Assembly: GCF_900156155.1 (NCBI RefSeq)
Contig: NZ_FTMD01000014.1
Coordinates: 1-64,000 of the forward strand
Length of the DNA stretch: 64,000 bases
Direction: 5' to 3'
From: Aromatoleum tolulyticum
Lineage (GTDB): Bacteria; Pseudomonadota; Gammaproteobacteria; Burkholderiales; Rhodocyclaceae
Under the pieces are notes generated by a model. That model was not told where the DNA came from. It was given only the letters and a program-made list of their open reading frames with translations, and did no database searches. Positions within the stretch are counted from its first letter, which is position 1, and each line of letters begins with the position of its first letter. This document shows, piece by piece, positions 1-6,830 of this stretch. The position numbers and the translations under genes are program-made.

Positions 1-183
1 CGAATCAGCCAACGCAAGCGCAAACGGGTCGAGGAAATCTTCGGCTGGCTTAAAACGGTCGGTGGAATGCGCAAGAGTCGATTCATCGGGCAGGCGAAGA
101 CCCAGATGGCGGCCTTCATCTCTGGCGCGGCGTACAACCTGCTTAGAATCGCGAAATTGAGTGATTCGGGGGTGAAGGCGTGA
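1..183 (+). CDS. IS5-family transposase, C-terminal end (cut by window edge)
   Basis: The first 60 codons, open at the left edge and ending in TGA at 181-183, read as the C-terminal end of a DDE transposase. The stretch RVEEIFGWLK holds the Glu and Lys of the YREK signature of IS5-type enzymes, followed by GGMRKSRFIG and a closing AAYNLLRIAKL helix. Only the tail is visible, so whether the element is intact cannot be judged. It lies just beyond the last integron cassette and reads towards it, so this insertion sequence probably forms the distal border of the cassette array. Its right terminus should fall in 184-336, where I could not identify the terminal repeat. The subgroup is uncertain. 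Confidence 0.75.
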   Translation, partial: RISQRKRKRVEEIFGWLKTVGGMRKSRFIGQAKTQMAAFISGAAYNLLRIAKLSDSGVKA

Positions 184-336
184 ACTGCGGAGCAAAAAGG
201 GCCTCCACGGCACACGCCGGTGGCCGCTTGGGCAATTCGAGCCGAATTGAAAATCCAATTCCGGCGAGGAAGTCGTCATGAAAATCAATCCGTGCCCCCC
301 CGGTTGACACCGTGTCGCGCGTTTTTGCATCACCCT

Positions 337-407
337 GCTAACCGGCCCGAGCCGGCTTGCCGGCGAAGGGTCCAGCGACCGAAGCGAGGTTGAGCGCCAT
401 GTTAGGA
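337..407 (-). repeat. attC site of integron cassette 4
   Basis: On the minus strand the site runs from R'' TCCTAAC (407-401) to a terminal GTTAGCA (343-337). R'' continues back into the stop region of the upstream gene as CAAAGTCCTAAC, complementary over about ten bases to the start of the same cassette (GTTAGGACTTAG, 904-893), as expected for a circularisable cassette. The inner stem is much less symmetrical than in the other attC sites here, with only a GCCGGC/GCCGGC hairpin, so this end may be degenerate. Confidence 0.55.
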
Positions 408-890
408 CTTTGCATACGTGGGGGCATGAACCTGAATTTGTTCTTGCAAGTAGTCTCTGGCTGCGAGGTGATTATTTCGAGCCTGAATGTATTCAGGTTT
501 GTCGAAAACCTGCGTGCCGAGATGTCGCTTATCTTGGGGGTTGTGCAGTGATGTCGCGGTCAATAAAAGTGCGGAGTACGAATCGATGTACTGTCCGGTT
601 GCTTGTCGAAGTAACGGAAAGTAGAGCAGCGCAAGAAGATGCGCGTTATTACCAGATGCCTGATGAGTTAAAACGAGAATGTCTTCTGTACTTGTGCAAG
701 TCATTAAAGCGTGGGGAAGTTTCATTGAGTCAAGGAAATGAGCCCCAAGCTCCTCGTACTTGGTACGCAAAAGTATCTCGCGTTTGTTCTGGCGTTCTAG
801 CCGCGCTTGCAACATGGCTACGAGTTGTGAAACTAAGACGCCAAGCAGAGCCAGCAGTGCGCCAACGACCAAATCTGGGAGCGGTTGCAT
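402..890 (-). CDS. Cassette 4: small membrane-anchored protein of unknown function
   Basis: A 162-residue protein that I do not recognise. Residues about 6-28 form a single hydrophobic segment (VVGALLALLGVLVSQLVAML) followed at once by a basic, coiled-coil-like stretch (QARLERQNKREILLRTKYEEL), so the bulk of the protein probably sits in the cytoplasm behind an N-terminal anchor. The ATG lies 8 bases inside the cassette boundary and the TAA stop overlaps the R'' core of attC4, the tight packing normal for an integron cassette. Base composition is clearly lower in GC than in the chromosomal genes further right, in keeping with acquired DNA. Expression would depend on the integron promoter three cassettes upstream or on a promoter of its own. 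Confidence 0.7.
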   Translation of the reverse strand: MQPLPDLVVGALLALLGVLVSQLVAMLQARLERQNKREILLRTKYEELGAHFLDSMKLPHALMTCTSTEDILVLTHQASGNNAHLLALLYFPLLRQATGQYIDSYSALLLTATSLHNPQDKRHLGTQVFDKPEYIQARNNHLAARDYLQEQIQVHAPTYAKS

Positions 891-897
891 TGCTAAG

Positions 898-969
898 TCC
901 TAACGTCGAAGATCAGCCGACGGGCAAAAGCGCAGCTTTTGACCGGTCGGCTGCAGCGTAGTGTTGGGC
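898..969 (-). repeat. attC site of integron cassette 3
   Basis: Minus strand: R'' GCCCAAC (969-963) to R' GTTAGGA (904-898). The stem is long: CAGCCGAC...GGTCAAAAG pairs with CTTTTGCC...GTCGGCTG with small asymmetries, the extrahelical-base pattern of folded attC. R'' matches the beginning of the same cassette (GTTGGGCGC at 1379) by complementarity. R' forms the border with cassette 4. Confidence 0.88.
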
Positions 970-982
970 GCGCGCTGCACGA

Positions 983-1318
983 TTACTGGCCTAGTCGGAC
1001 ACCATTTCCAGTGTTGTCTACGAGATTGTACTTTTCGACCCTATCTTGTTGGTCAAAGAGCACTGCCAAGTTCTGCTGCTTCATGCCGGTGCCGAATGGT
1101 CCTACGTAAACGTAATGCCAGAGCATTGTGAGCTTCCCTTCTGTGCCGTAGGACTGCGAGAGCGGTGAGCCGAACATTTCGAGCATTTGTTGCTTGGTTG
1201 TTGCCCCGGGCCTAATTTTTTGAATGTTCGCCTGGTCGATCTTCGTCCCGCTACTTGCACAGCCTGCAATCGACAAAAATGAGAGTGCTGCAAGGATGCA
1301 AATTATGTAGCTACGCAT
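983..1318 (-). CDS. Cassette 3: BamE/SmpA-like outer-membrane lipoprotein
   Basis: A 111-residue lipoprotein. The ATG at 1318 is preferred because TCCGGAGG stands just upstream; longer in-frame starts would run into attC2. A short hydrophobic signal ends in the lipobox SIAGC, so the mature protein starts at that Cys. The rest has the SmpA/OmlA fold pattern: IRPGATTKQQMLEMFGSP, then an aromatic strand LWHYVYVG, and a late strand with DQQDRVEKYNL. These folds occur in BamE, a beta-barrel assembly subunit, but also in many free-standing lipoproteins of unknown role. It lies between attC2 and attC3 and is a clear mobile cassette. A role in envelope stress or as a substitute BamE is possible but unproven. 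Confidence 0.8.
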   Translation of the reverse strand: MRSYIICILAALSFLSIAGCASSGTKIDQANIQKIRPGATTKQQMLEMFGSPLSQSYGTEGKLTMLWHYVYVGPFGTGMKQQNLAVLFDQQDRVEKYNLVDNTGNGVRLGQ

Positions 1319-1372
1319 AAGTCCTCCGGACAAGGATAACGGTTGGTCTGAATGTCGGACTACCGAAAGGGC

Positions 1373-1436
1373 GCCCAACGTCTTAGCTCAGGGGCGCGCC
1401 GCTTTGTGGCGCGTCCCCTGGAGCGCATTGTTGGGC
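1373..1436 (-). repeat. attC site of integron cassette 2
   Basis: Minus strand: R'' GCCCAAC (1436-1430) and R' GTTGGGC (1379-1373). The inner arms are CAGGGGACGCGCC and GGCGCGCCCCTG with one unpaired A, and the loop is ACAAAGC. The arms closely resemble those of the interrupted attC1 (GGGACGCGC/GCGCGCCCC), so cassettes 1 and 2 carry sites of one family. Confidence 0.92.
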
Positions 1437-1445
1437 GCCTTGCCT

Positions 1446-2636
1446 TCATCGTAGGCTCTGTACCCGTGCCAAGTACGTGACCGCAGGTGATCGGGACGCT
1501 TCGAGTTTCGTTCTTTCTAGTCTTAAATCGAGAGTTCCCTTCAATAGCGCCAATGATCCTGCGAGAATTGAGGCCGCCAGCGCGTACCCAGGGCCGCCAA
1601 TGAAGTTCATCGCTACAGCTGCAACGCTTCCTGCGGCAATGTTTGAATTCATGGAGCCAACCAACGTGGGCCACAGCTTATCTCTGGTCGCCGCAAGTTC
1701 CGCACGATATCCACGTAGATCTGTACGAATTTGTTGCTGGACTTCGTAGCTAGCAACCAGAAAATCATCCGTACTGGGCACTTTACTCAAAATGCGGAGC
1801 CGATTGCCCATCTCGCCCATAGCCTGTTTTCTCAGCGGACTTGTCTGCTCACGAAATCGAAGTATCTGCTCCATATCCATTGTCTCGAGCAACTCCCGCG
1901 GTACAAGCTCGTCGATGAGCGCGGCAACGGTTGAGTGAGTCAGTTGCATGACAATTTTTTCATCAATTGGTCGAGACCGTTCGTTGGGGTATTCTCGATT
2001 CCGAATGAGTTTCCGAATCAAAAGTTCATGGTGCATTGCACTGTCTGTGACTGGCGACAAGCCTAGTTCTTCAGCGGCTGATAGATGGACACTAATCGAC
2101 ACCGCCGATCCTGCTTCATATGACAAAGTCCAAGACGAGAGTTCGTCGCCTTGTTGAACTAGGTGTCCTCTAAGCAGAGAGTCGTCTGAACACAAAGACT
2201 CGACGAATCGCCCGGGCATCTTAGGGAGAAAAATTTGCCACGTGGCACTTCCGTCGCCGCGGAGGCAACGATGCGGCATGCCAAAGCGTCCAGGATTCGA
2301 GGCAACTCTTGTCCAGCTGTCATCGAGCAAGTCGCTTAGAGCTGATGCTGTGGTCACCGGATTCTCTATGGCAGCTACGTTCACTGGATCGATACGGCGC
2401 GCTGCGCCTTCCTGAAAGAGAAGGCGGAGGTTGTCGTGCACCTTCTGATATGCGGCAAACCGCTTATCCTCTTGCCGCTCTAACCCTTCGAAAAGCTTTG
2501 CTCTCCAAGAGTCGTCATCGACAGGATCAAGAAATGCCACGCTATCGAAAACGAGCAACATTTGCTTCAAAGAAGCAAGGTCGATAGGACGGGAAAACGG
2601 GTAGTAAAGCCCGGAGAGTTCGTTGGCTGTCGTCAT
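1446..2636 (-). CDS. Cassette 2: unknown protein with C-terminal membrane segment
   Basis: 396 residues from the ATG at 2636, which lies 12 bases inside the cassette boundary; longer reading frames upstream would cross attC1. The opening LYYPFSRPIDLASLKQMLLV followed by FDSVAFLDP resembles families of proteins found beside phage-defence genes, but I cannot name the family. The middle is mixed and charged. Near the C-terminus one long glycine/alanine-rich hydrophobic stretch (about residues 340-372, GSMNSNIAAGSVAAVAMNFI onward) could form a membrane hairpin. The gene ends about 10 bases before attC2. Composition is clearly poorer in GC than the chromosome. No catalytic motif is visible; a membrane-acting effector is one guess and nothing more. 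Confidence 0.7.
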   Translation of the reverse strand: MTTANELSGLYYPFSRPIDLASLKQMLLVFDSVAFLDPVDDDSWRAKLFEGLERQEDKRFAAYQKVHDNLRLLFQEGAARRIDPVNVAAIENPVTTASALSDLLDDSWTRVASNPGRFGMPHRCLRGDGSATWQIFLPKMPGRFVESLCSDDSLLRGHLVQQGDELSSWTLSYEAGSAVSISVHLSAAEELGLSPVTDSAMHHELLIRKLIRNREYPNERSRPIDEKIVMQLTHSTVAALIDELVPRELLETMDMEQILRFREQTSPLRKQAMGEMGNRLRILSKVPSTDDFLVASYEVQQQIRTDLRGYRAELAATRDKLWPTLVGSMNSNIAAGSVAAVAMNFIGGPGYALAASILAGSLALLKGTLDLRLERTKLEASRSPAVTYLARVQSLR

Positions 2637-2642
2637 TGTTGA

Positions 2643-2691
2643 GCCCAACGTTTGACATAAGGGGCGCGCTTTAGCGCGTCCCGCTTGATGG
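2643..2691 (-). repeat. attC1, right-hand part (split by IS1111-type element)
   Basis: Minus strand from 2691: CCATCAAGCGGGACGCGC, loop TAAA, GCGCGCCCC, then ACGTTGGGC ending in R' (GTTGGGC, 2649-2643). The outer R'' is missing here and lies at 4263-4269 beyond the IS. Joining both parts restores a normal attC of about 60 bases. Confidence 0.88.
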
Positions 2692-2697
2692 ACTACA

Positions 2698-2709
2698 AAG
2701 GGACTTCCC
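2698..2709 (+). repeat. Left subterminal inverted repeat of the IS
   Basis: AAGGGACTTCCC, an exact inverted match to the right repeat. Confidence 0.9.
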
Positions 2710-2799
2710 ACTTCCGCCCGCGGCCTTTGCCGCACGGCATCGAAGTGCCAAGATTGAATTGCTGAAGTTCAATCTGAAGACGCGAAAGGGGAAGTCCAA

Positions 2800-3879
2800 A
2801 TGAATGCTACGACGGTCGGGGTGGATCTGGCAAAGAACGTGTTCGTCGCCTGCGTGGCCGATGGCGTAGGGCGTGTGGTCGAGACGCGCGAATTCAACCG
2901 CGCGGGATTCCTGGCGTGGCTGCCGACATTGCCGCATGGCACGATCGTCGCGATGGAAGCGTGCGGTGGCGCGCATTGCTGGGGCCGGACGATGCAGGCG
3001 CTGGGGCTGGAGCCGCGGCTGATGGCAGCGGAGTTCGTGCGTCCCTACCGCAAGCGCCAGGCGGTGAAGAACGACCGGGCGGATGCGGCCGCGATTGTCG
3101 CGGCACTGCTCGCGCCGGGGATGCGCTTCATTCCAGTCAAGACCGAGGCCCAGCAACAGCGGCTCGCGTGGCACAGCCTGCGGCTGGGCTGGATCGAGGA
3201 GCGCACGGCTCTCCTGAATCGCATCCGCGGCCTGCTCGCCGAGTTCGGCATGGTGGTCGACACCGGTGCGCTGCGGCTGCGACGCAAGCTCGCCGAGCAC
3301 GAATTCGACACCGCGCAGCCGGCGCCGATCCGCCACCTGATTCAAGGCGTGCGCGACCAGTTCGACGCCCTCGATCTGCGCATCGCCGAGTGCGACCGCC
3401 AGATCGCCGCCCAGCAAGCCGATGACGCCGCCGCCCGCCGCGCGCGTGAGTTGCCCGGCGTCGGCATGCTCACCGCCGATGCCGTGGTCGCCAGCGTCGG
3501 CGACGCCACGATGTTCCACAACGGTCGCCAGTTCGCCGCCTGGCTCGGACTCACCCCGAGCCAGTACTCCAGCGGGGGCAAACCCAAACTCGGCCGCATC
3601 ACCCGGCGGGGCGATGACTACCTGCGAACGCTGCTCGTGCAGGGCGCCCGCAGCGTGCTTGCAGCCGCCTTGCGCAAGGCGCGCAACACGCCCGAGGCGC
3701 TCACGCGACTGCAGCAGTGGATCGTGACGCTCAACGGACGCATCGGTTACCACAAGACTTTGGTGGCCATTGCCAACAAGCATGCCCGCCAGCTGTGGGC
3801 GGTGCTCGCCAAGGGCGAAGGCTACAACCCCGAGGCGTGGCACCAATGGCACGACTCGGTCGAGCAACCGGCATCCTGA
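2800..3879 (+). CDS. IS110/IS1111-family transposase (DEDD recombinase)
   Basis: 359 residues, full length for the family. The N-terminal RuvC-like DEDD domain opens with GVDLAKNVF (first Asp, residue 9), continues with VAMEACGGAH (Glu) and has NDRADAAAI (paired Asp) near residue 93. A coiled middle segment follows, and the C-terminal Tnp_20 region holds LPGVGMLTADAVVASVGD, the serine-bearing YSSGGKPKLGRITRRGDDYL and a final helix. No frameshift is seen, so the enzyme looks active. In this family an element-encoded non-coding RNA guides the transposase; in the IS1111 branch it comes from the region downstream of the gene, here 3880-4242. Confidence 0.95.
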   Translation: MNATTVGVDLAKNVFVACVADGVGRVVETREFNRAGFLAWLPTLPHGTIVAMEACGGAHCWGRTMQALGLEPRLMAAEFVRPYRKRQAVKNDRADAAAIVAALLAPGMRFIPVKTEAQQQRLAWHSLRLGWIEERTALLNRIRGLLAEFGMVVDTGALRLRRKLAEHEFDTAQPAPIRHLIQGVRDQFDALDLRIAECDRQIAAQQADDAAARRARELPGVGMLTADAVVASVGDATMFHNGRQFAAWLGLTPSQYSSGGKPKLGRITRRGDDYLRTLLVQGARSVLAAALRKARNTPEALTRLQQWIVTLNGRIGYHKTLVAIANKHARQLWAVLAKGEGYNPEAWHQWHDSVEQPAS

Positions 3880-4242
3880 AGCATCGGGGTTCTTTGAAGG
3901 TGTTCCCATGACTGCGCGCACGCGATAGACAAACAGGTCAGACCGACCGGCTGAGAGCCTGGCTAACCCAATGGCCGACCAAATAGGGTGTCGCGGTTGA
4001 TCCCCGCGCCCCGGTCGCGCCGAGGAACGATAGAGGCCAGCCGGTGCGGTTAATCGCAGGGCCCCGGCGCCAGCGCGCCGAACAAGGCCGATTAGGGAAA
4101 GGCAGTCTGCTCTGTCTTTGTCCATGCGATGTCGGCAGTCGAAAACCGGTCACGCGTGTGCGTGATCGCGGAAGTCTGAAAATGAGTACGTGATCGACGT
4201 CAGGATCGGCCTGCGGCCGGTCTGCAAGAGGATGGGGTTGAC
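3880..4242 (+). ncRNA. Candidate guide (bridge/seek) RNA region of the IS1111 element
   Basis: These 363 bases between the transposase stop and the right inverted repeat have no plausible gene. IS1111-group elements encode their targeting RNA in this position. The stretch is rich in short complementary blocks, for example GGCCTGCGGCC at 4208-4218 and the run GCGGTTGATCCCCGCGCC near 4000. I did not fold it, so the RNA borders and target loops are unknown; the call rests on family and position. Confidence 0.5.
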
Positions 4243-4254
4243 GGGAAGTCCCTT
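4243..4254 (-). repeat. Right subterminal inverted repeat of the IS
   Basis: GGGAAGTCCCTT on the plus strand, the exact reverse complement of 2698-2709. Confidence 0.9.
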
Positions 4255-4258
4255 AGGG

Positions 4259-4269
4259 AGGGGTTAGGC
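4259..4269 (-). repeat. attC1, left-hand part (R'' core) beyond the IS
   Basis: Minus strand GCCTAAC (4269-4263). Including upstream bases it reads GCAATGCCTAAC, complementary over 12 bases to GTTAGGCATTGC at the start of the same cassette (5176-5165). This defines cassette 1 and proves that the IS sits inside its attC. Confidence 0.88.
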
Positions 4270-4275
4270 ATTGCG

Positions 4276-5163
4276 TCAAGCCGCGCCAAATAGGCGGCGC
4301 TCCAGAAGTTCCTTGGTAGGAACGGCTGCTTCATGAATCATGCGCAGCAAAACCCGACGGACAAGCTCGAATGACTTTAGCAAGTGCTCAGGCTCATGGC
4401 GTGGCTTCCCGTGAGCCGCAGCAGAGCGCATGTCGTAGAGCGACGCGACCTGCTTTTGAAGCTCAAGGCGTTTGGCGCCCGGCGGCTCAAGGTAGGCGGC
4501 AATCAGAGCGGACACGCGGAACTTTAGCTCGCTTGTTGACGGCGAAAAGATTGCTTCGAGAGAAGCCCATAGCGAAACAAGAGTGAGCGCATGGTTTGGC
4601 ACGAACTGCCCTGCGTCTAGACTGTCCGCAGCGAGACGGAACTCGGTGCTCGATGAATACAACTTGTGCGCAGCCCTCCAGTTCTCTTGAACCCATTTAA
4701 GGCTTGCGAGAACGCTCGTTGGATCAATTGTCCCCAAGGGAAAGTGCCGAGGCCTTGTCTCAATAGGAACCATGAAGGGGCGGTCATTGCCTGGAAGCTC
4801 GCAAAGTTCTTCAAATCTGTGACTCGAAACCACATGCAGGCCGATGCCTGGATCGCTCCACAGGCGCAAGACCAGAACAGCGAATCGAGCGAGTTCAAAT
4901 CTCTCATCGAAAGACTTGGCGACATGCCGAGGAATGATCAGCTGTGCCGTGATGTTCTTTTCGCTCGCTCCCATCTGCCAAAACGCGGGCTTCGGTTTGA
5001 GTGGATCAGTCGAGGGAGGAGATGTATTGACGAGTGTCAGTGGCGTCAGAAACTTGGCATGCGTAGGGGCGAGAAGAACACCATCCCCGAGGTCGACTGA
5101 GTCAGTCGCAAGCTCAAGGCCTGTCAAACCTGCGTGCAGATCGGCGTCGTCGAGTGGATGCAT
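4276..5163 (-). CDS. Cassette 1: HEPN-domain (Apea-like) protein, putative ribonuclease
   Basis: 295 residues from the ATG at 5163, just inside the cassette boundary; the longer frame to 5277 would extend into attI and is rejected. The N-terminal two thirds are mixed alpha/beta with no known motif. The C-terminal third (about 190-280) is helical, HALTLVSLWASLEAIFSPST and then LYDMRSAAAHGK, which contains R246-x4-H251, the RNase signature of HEPN domains. The placement of the motif after an SLWASLEAIF helix resembles Apea-like HEPN proteins, some of which act in abortive infection. As the first cassette behind attI it should be the best expressed. Cellular RNA cleavage during phage attack is inference; no antitoxin gene is beside it. 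Confidence 0.68.
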   Translation of the reverse strand: MHPLDDADLHAGLTGLELATDSVDLGDGVLLAPTHAKFLTPLTLVNTSPPSTDPLKPKPAFWQMGASEKNITAQLIIPRHVAKSFDERFELARFAVLVLRLWSDPGIGLHVVSSHRFEELCELPGNDRPFMVPIETRPRHFPLGTIDPTSVLASLKWVQENWRAAHKLYSSSTEFRLAADSLDAGQFVPNHALTLVSLWASLEAIFSPSTSELKFRVSALIAAYLEPPGAKRLELQKQVASLYDMRSAAAHGKPRHEPEHLLKSFELVRRVLLRMIHEAAVPTKELLERRLFGAA

Positions 5164-5169
5164 TGCAAT

Positions 5170-5250
5170 GCCTAACGTGATCGAGTTGAGGGACACCCCG
5201 CCAGGGGCGAAGCCGCGAACGTAGTGAGCGGTGTTCCCTCTAACGAGTCG
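5170..5250 (-). other. attI integration site (approximate) next to cassette 1
   Basis: On the minus strand, reading from intI, the junction core is ACGTTAGGC (5178-5170); strand exchange would fall between G5176 and T5175. A second GTTAGAG core lies at 5244-5238. The limits of attI are not visible from sequence alone, and the array's outward promoter Pc should lie in 5180-5600. A weak minus-strand -10-like TATAGA occurs near 5293-5298 but without a good -35. Confidence 0.6.
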
Positions 5251-5587
5251 TTCTCCGACAGCGAGCGCGGCGGGCACGAACGACCTAAGTATCTATAAGA
5301 AAAGAAAAAATACGGCTCAGATAGCGTGCTCTTTCTCCGGAGCGCGGCTTGCGTGTCCGCATGAACACCTGCGGTGTTATGCGTGCGCGCAAATTGCGCT
5401 CCGCAAATTAGCAGATTTTCGGCGCTGTATATACGCATGTCGTATGCGATATGCTAGTAAGTTTTGTCGGCGTAGCGTTCGATGTTGGGGAACGTATGGT
5501 CGACACCAAGTGTCGGCGTAAAAGTGTTATTGGACATGGCGGATAAACCGGCAACGGCTGGCAAGTCATTGGTCTAGCAGGTATGAT

Positions 5588-5603
5588 GTGTATATCCATA
5601 CAG
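5588..5603 (+). promoter_or_regulatory. Near-consensus LexA box in front of intI
   Basis: GTGT-N8-ACAG (GTGTATATCCATACAG) fits the proteobacterial LexA consensus CTGT-N8-ACAG with one mismatch. It begins directly after a -10-like TATGAT (5582-5587) and ends 16 bases before the intI ATG. Control of integrase genes by LexA/SOS is established in other integrons; here it is inferred from the site only. Confidence 0.55.
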
Positions 5604-5619
5604 CATACTGTCCGATAAC

Positions 5620-6615
5620 ATGGATCAAGATTTTCCTTCTGCCGGTTCGACTGCGCCGCGCTTGCTCGATCTTGTTCGGGATCGGCTGCGCCTCATGCAC
5701 TACAGCCTGCGCACGGAGCAGGCGTATGTTGGTTGGATCAAAAGATACATTATTCATCATGGTCGGCGCCATCCGAAGGACATGGGAAAGCGGGAGGTCG
5801 AGGCTTTTTTGACCTCTCTCGCCGTCGAGCGCGACGTGAGTGCGGCGACGCAGGGGCAGGCGTTGTCGGCGATCCTGTTCCTTTACCGGGAGGTGCTGGA
5901 GGAGCCCTTGCCGTGGCTGGATGAGGTGACGCGGGCGAAGCGGCCGGCGCGCTTGCCTTCGGTGATGTCGCGCGAGGAAGTGCAGCGATTGATTGCGGCG
6001 GTGGATGACCCTTTGCTGGGGTTGATCGTCTCGCTGTTGTACGGGACGGGCATGCGTTTGCTCGAAGGGCTGCGCTTGCGGGTGAAGGACGTCGACTTTG
6101 GGCGCGGCGAGATCGTGGTGCGGGAGGGGAAGGGCGACAAGGATCGCGTGACAATGTTGCCGGGGAGCCTGATCGAGCGCTTGCGCGCGCAGGTTTCTGT
6201 GGTGCGTGCGCTTCACGCGGCGGAGTTGAAGGCGGGCCGGGGGGATGTGTGGTTGCCGCAAGCCTTGGCGACGAAATATCCCGCGGCTGCGACTTCGTTG
6301 GGCTGGCAATACGTGTTTCCGGCGGCGGGGCTGTCGGTGGATCCGCGTTCGGGGGCGGTGCGGCGTCATCACGTCGATGAGAAGCGGGTGCAACGGGCGG
6401 TGAAGGCGGCCGCCGCGCGCGCCGGGATCGTGAAGCCGGTGAGTCCGCACACGCTGCGGCACTCCTTTGCCACTCACGTGCTCGAGGCCGGCTACGACAT
6501 CCGCACGGTGCAGGAGTTGCTCGGACATGCGGAGGTGTCGACGACGATGATTTACACCCACGTCCTGAACCGGGGAGGGCGCGGTGTGCGGAGTCCGCTC
6601 GACTTGACGGGGTGA
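5620..6615 (+). CDS. intI: Integron integrase IntI (tyrosine recombinase)
   Basis: 331 residues, complete. The catalytic set is visible: R146 ([10 protein letters not shown]), H277 and R280 ([11 protein letters not shown]), H303 ([10 protein letters not shown]) and nucleophile Y312 (MIYTHV). Between the second and third box lies the extra helix found only in integron integrases, about residues 213-260, with ALATKYP, WQYVFPA and [11 protein letters not shown]. It cuts folded single-stranded attC sites and attI, moving the cassettes on its left. The gene is divergent from the cassettes, as in all mobile and chromosomal integrons. With no frameshift and all key residues it should be functional. 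No stop, attC or cassette lies on its right; the pch cluster follows. Confidence 0.96.
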   Translation: MDQDFPSAGSTAPRLLDLVRDRLRLMHYSLRTEQAYVGWIKRYIIHHGRRHPKDMGKREVEAFLTSLAVERDVSAATQGQALSAILFLYREVLEEPLPWLDEVTRAKRPARLPSVMSREEVQRLIAAVDDPLLGLIVSLLYGTGMRLLEGLRLRVKDVDFGRGEIVVREGKGDKDRVTMLPGSLIERLRAQVSVVRALHAAELKAGRGDVWLPQALATKYPAAATSLGWQYVFPAAGLSVDPRSGAVRRHHVDEKRVQRAVKAAAARAGIVKPVSPHTLRHSFATHVLEAGYDIRTVQELLGHAEVSTTMIYTHVLNRGGRGVRSPLDLTG

Positions 6616-6628
6616 GCGCTGCGAGTGT

Positions 6629-6657
6629 CGCAAATTCAGACAGTGTCTGAATTTGCG
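6629..6657. repeat. Perfect 29-base palindrome upstream of pch; possible activator site
   Basis: CGCAAATTCAGACA (6629-6642), one central G, then TGTCTGAATTTGCG (6644-6657). It lies 13 bases after the intI stop but no T-run follows. It shares the TGTCTG/CAGACA core with the repeat at 6718-6748. About 210 bases before the expected pch transcription start, it could be an upstream activating sequence for a sigma-54 activator. Confidence 0.55.
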
Positions 6658-6717
6658 AATCGCACGGTACTGTCGCGTCGCGCATGGTGGGGCGAGGCGC
6701 GCGGGGCTGTTTGCGGT

Positions 6718-6748
6718 GGGGCGCTGTCTGTATTTCAGACACCGCCCC
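6718..6748. terminator. Inverted repeat: intI terminator and/or second activator site
   Basis: Arms GGGGCGCTGTCTG (6718-6730) and CAGACACCGCCCC (6736-6748), one mismatch, loop TATTT, then GTTTCATTTT. The GC-rich stem with a following T-rich stretch fits a terminator for intI. The inner TGTCTG...CAGACA also repeats the half sites of the palindrome at 6629-6657, so it may instead (or also) bind a regulator about 125 bases before the pch start. Confidence 0.5.
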
Positions 6749-6830
6749 GTTTCATTTTAGGCGGGCGTTTTCCTCCATTGCGTGCTGCAAGTGCCTGTAA
6801 ATAAGTAAGAAAAGCGCGTAACGCGAAAGC

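Larger units (their letters stand above)
2692..4258 (+). mobile_element. IS1111-type (IS110 family) element inserted in attC1
   Basis: About 1.57 kb. A perfect 12-base inverted repeat AAGGGACTTCCC lies at 2698-2709 and, reversed, at 4243-4254. It is subterminal (about 6 bases from the left end and 4 from the right), as typical of the IS1111 subgroup, which makes no clear target duplication. The ends are deduced by rejoining the flanking attC halves (TTGATGG at 2685-2691 with AGGGGTTAGGC at 4259-4269); an ambiguity of one or two G remains. It carries one transposase gene and a non-coding 3' region of about 360 bases. A group of IS1111 elements that targets attC sites is known, and this one fits that behaviour. 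Confidence 0.9.

Noticed and set aside
410-961. Plus-strand frame of 183 codons opposite cassette 4
   Set aside because: It covers attC3 and the antisense of the cassette gene. Orientation is against the integron and there is no start site.
5164-5277. Longer start for the cassette 1 gene
   Set aside because: The extension would cross the attI/cassette junction at 5176, which is set by complementarity with the attC1 R'' core.
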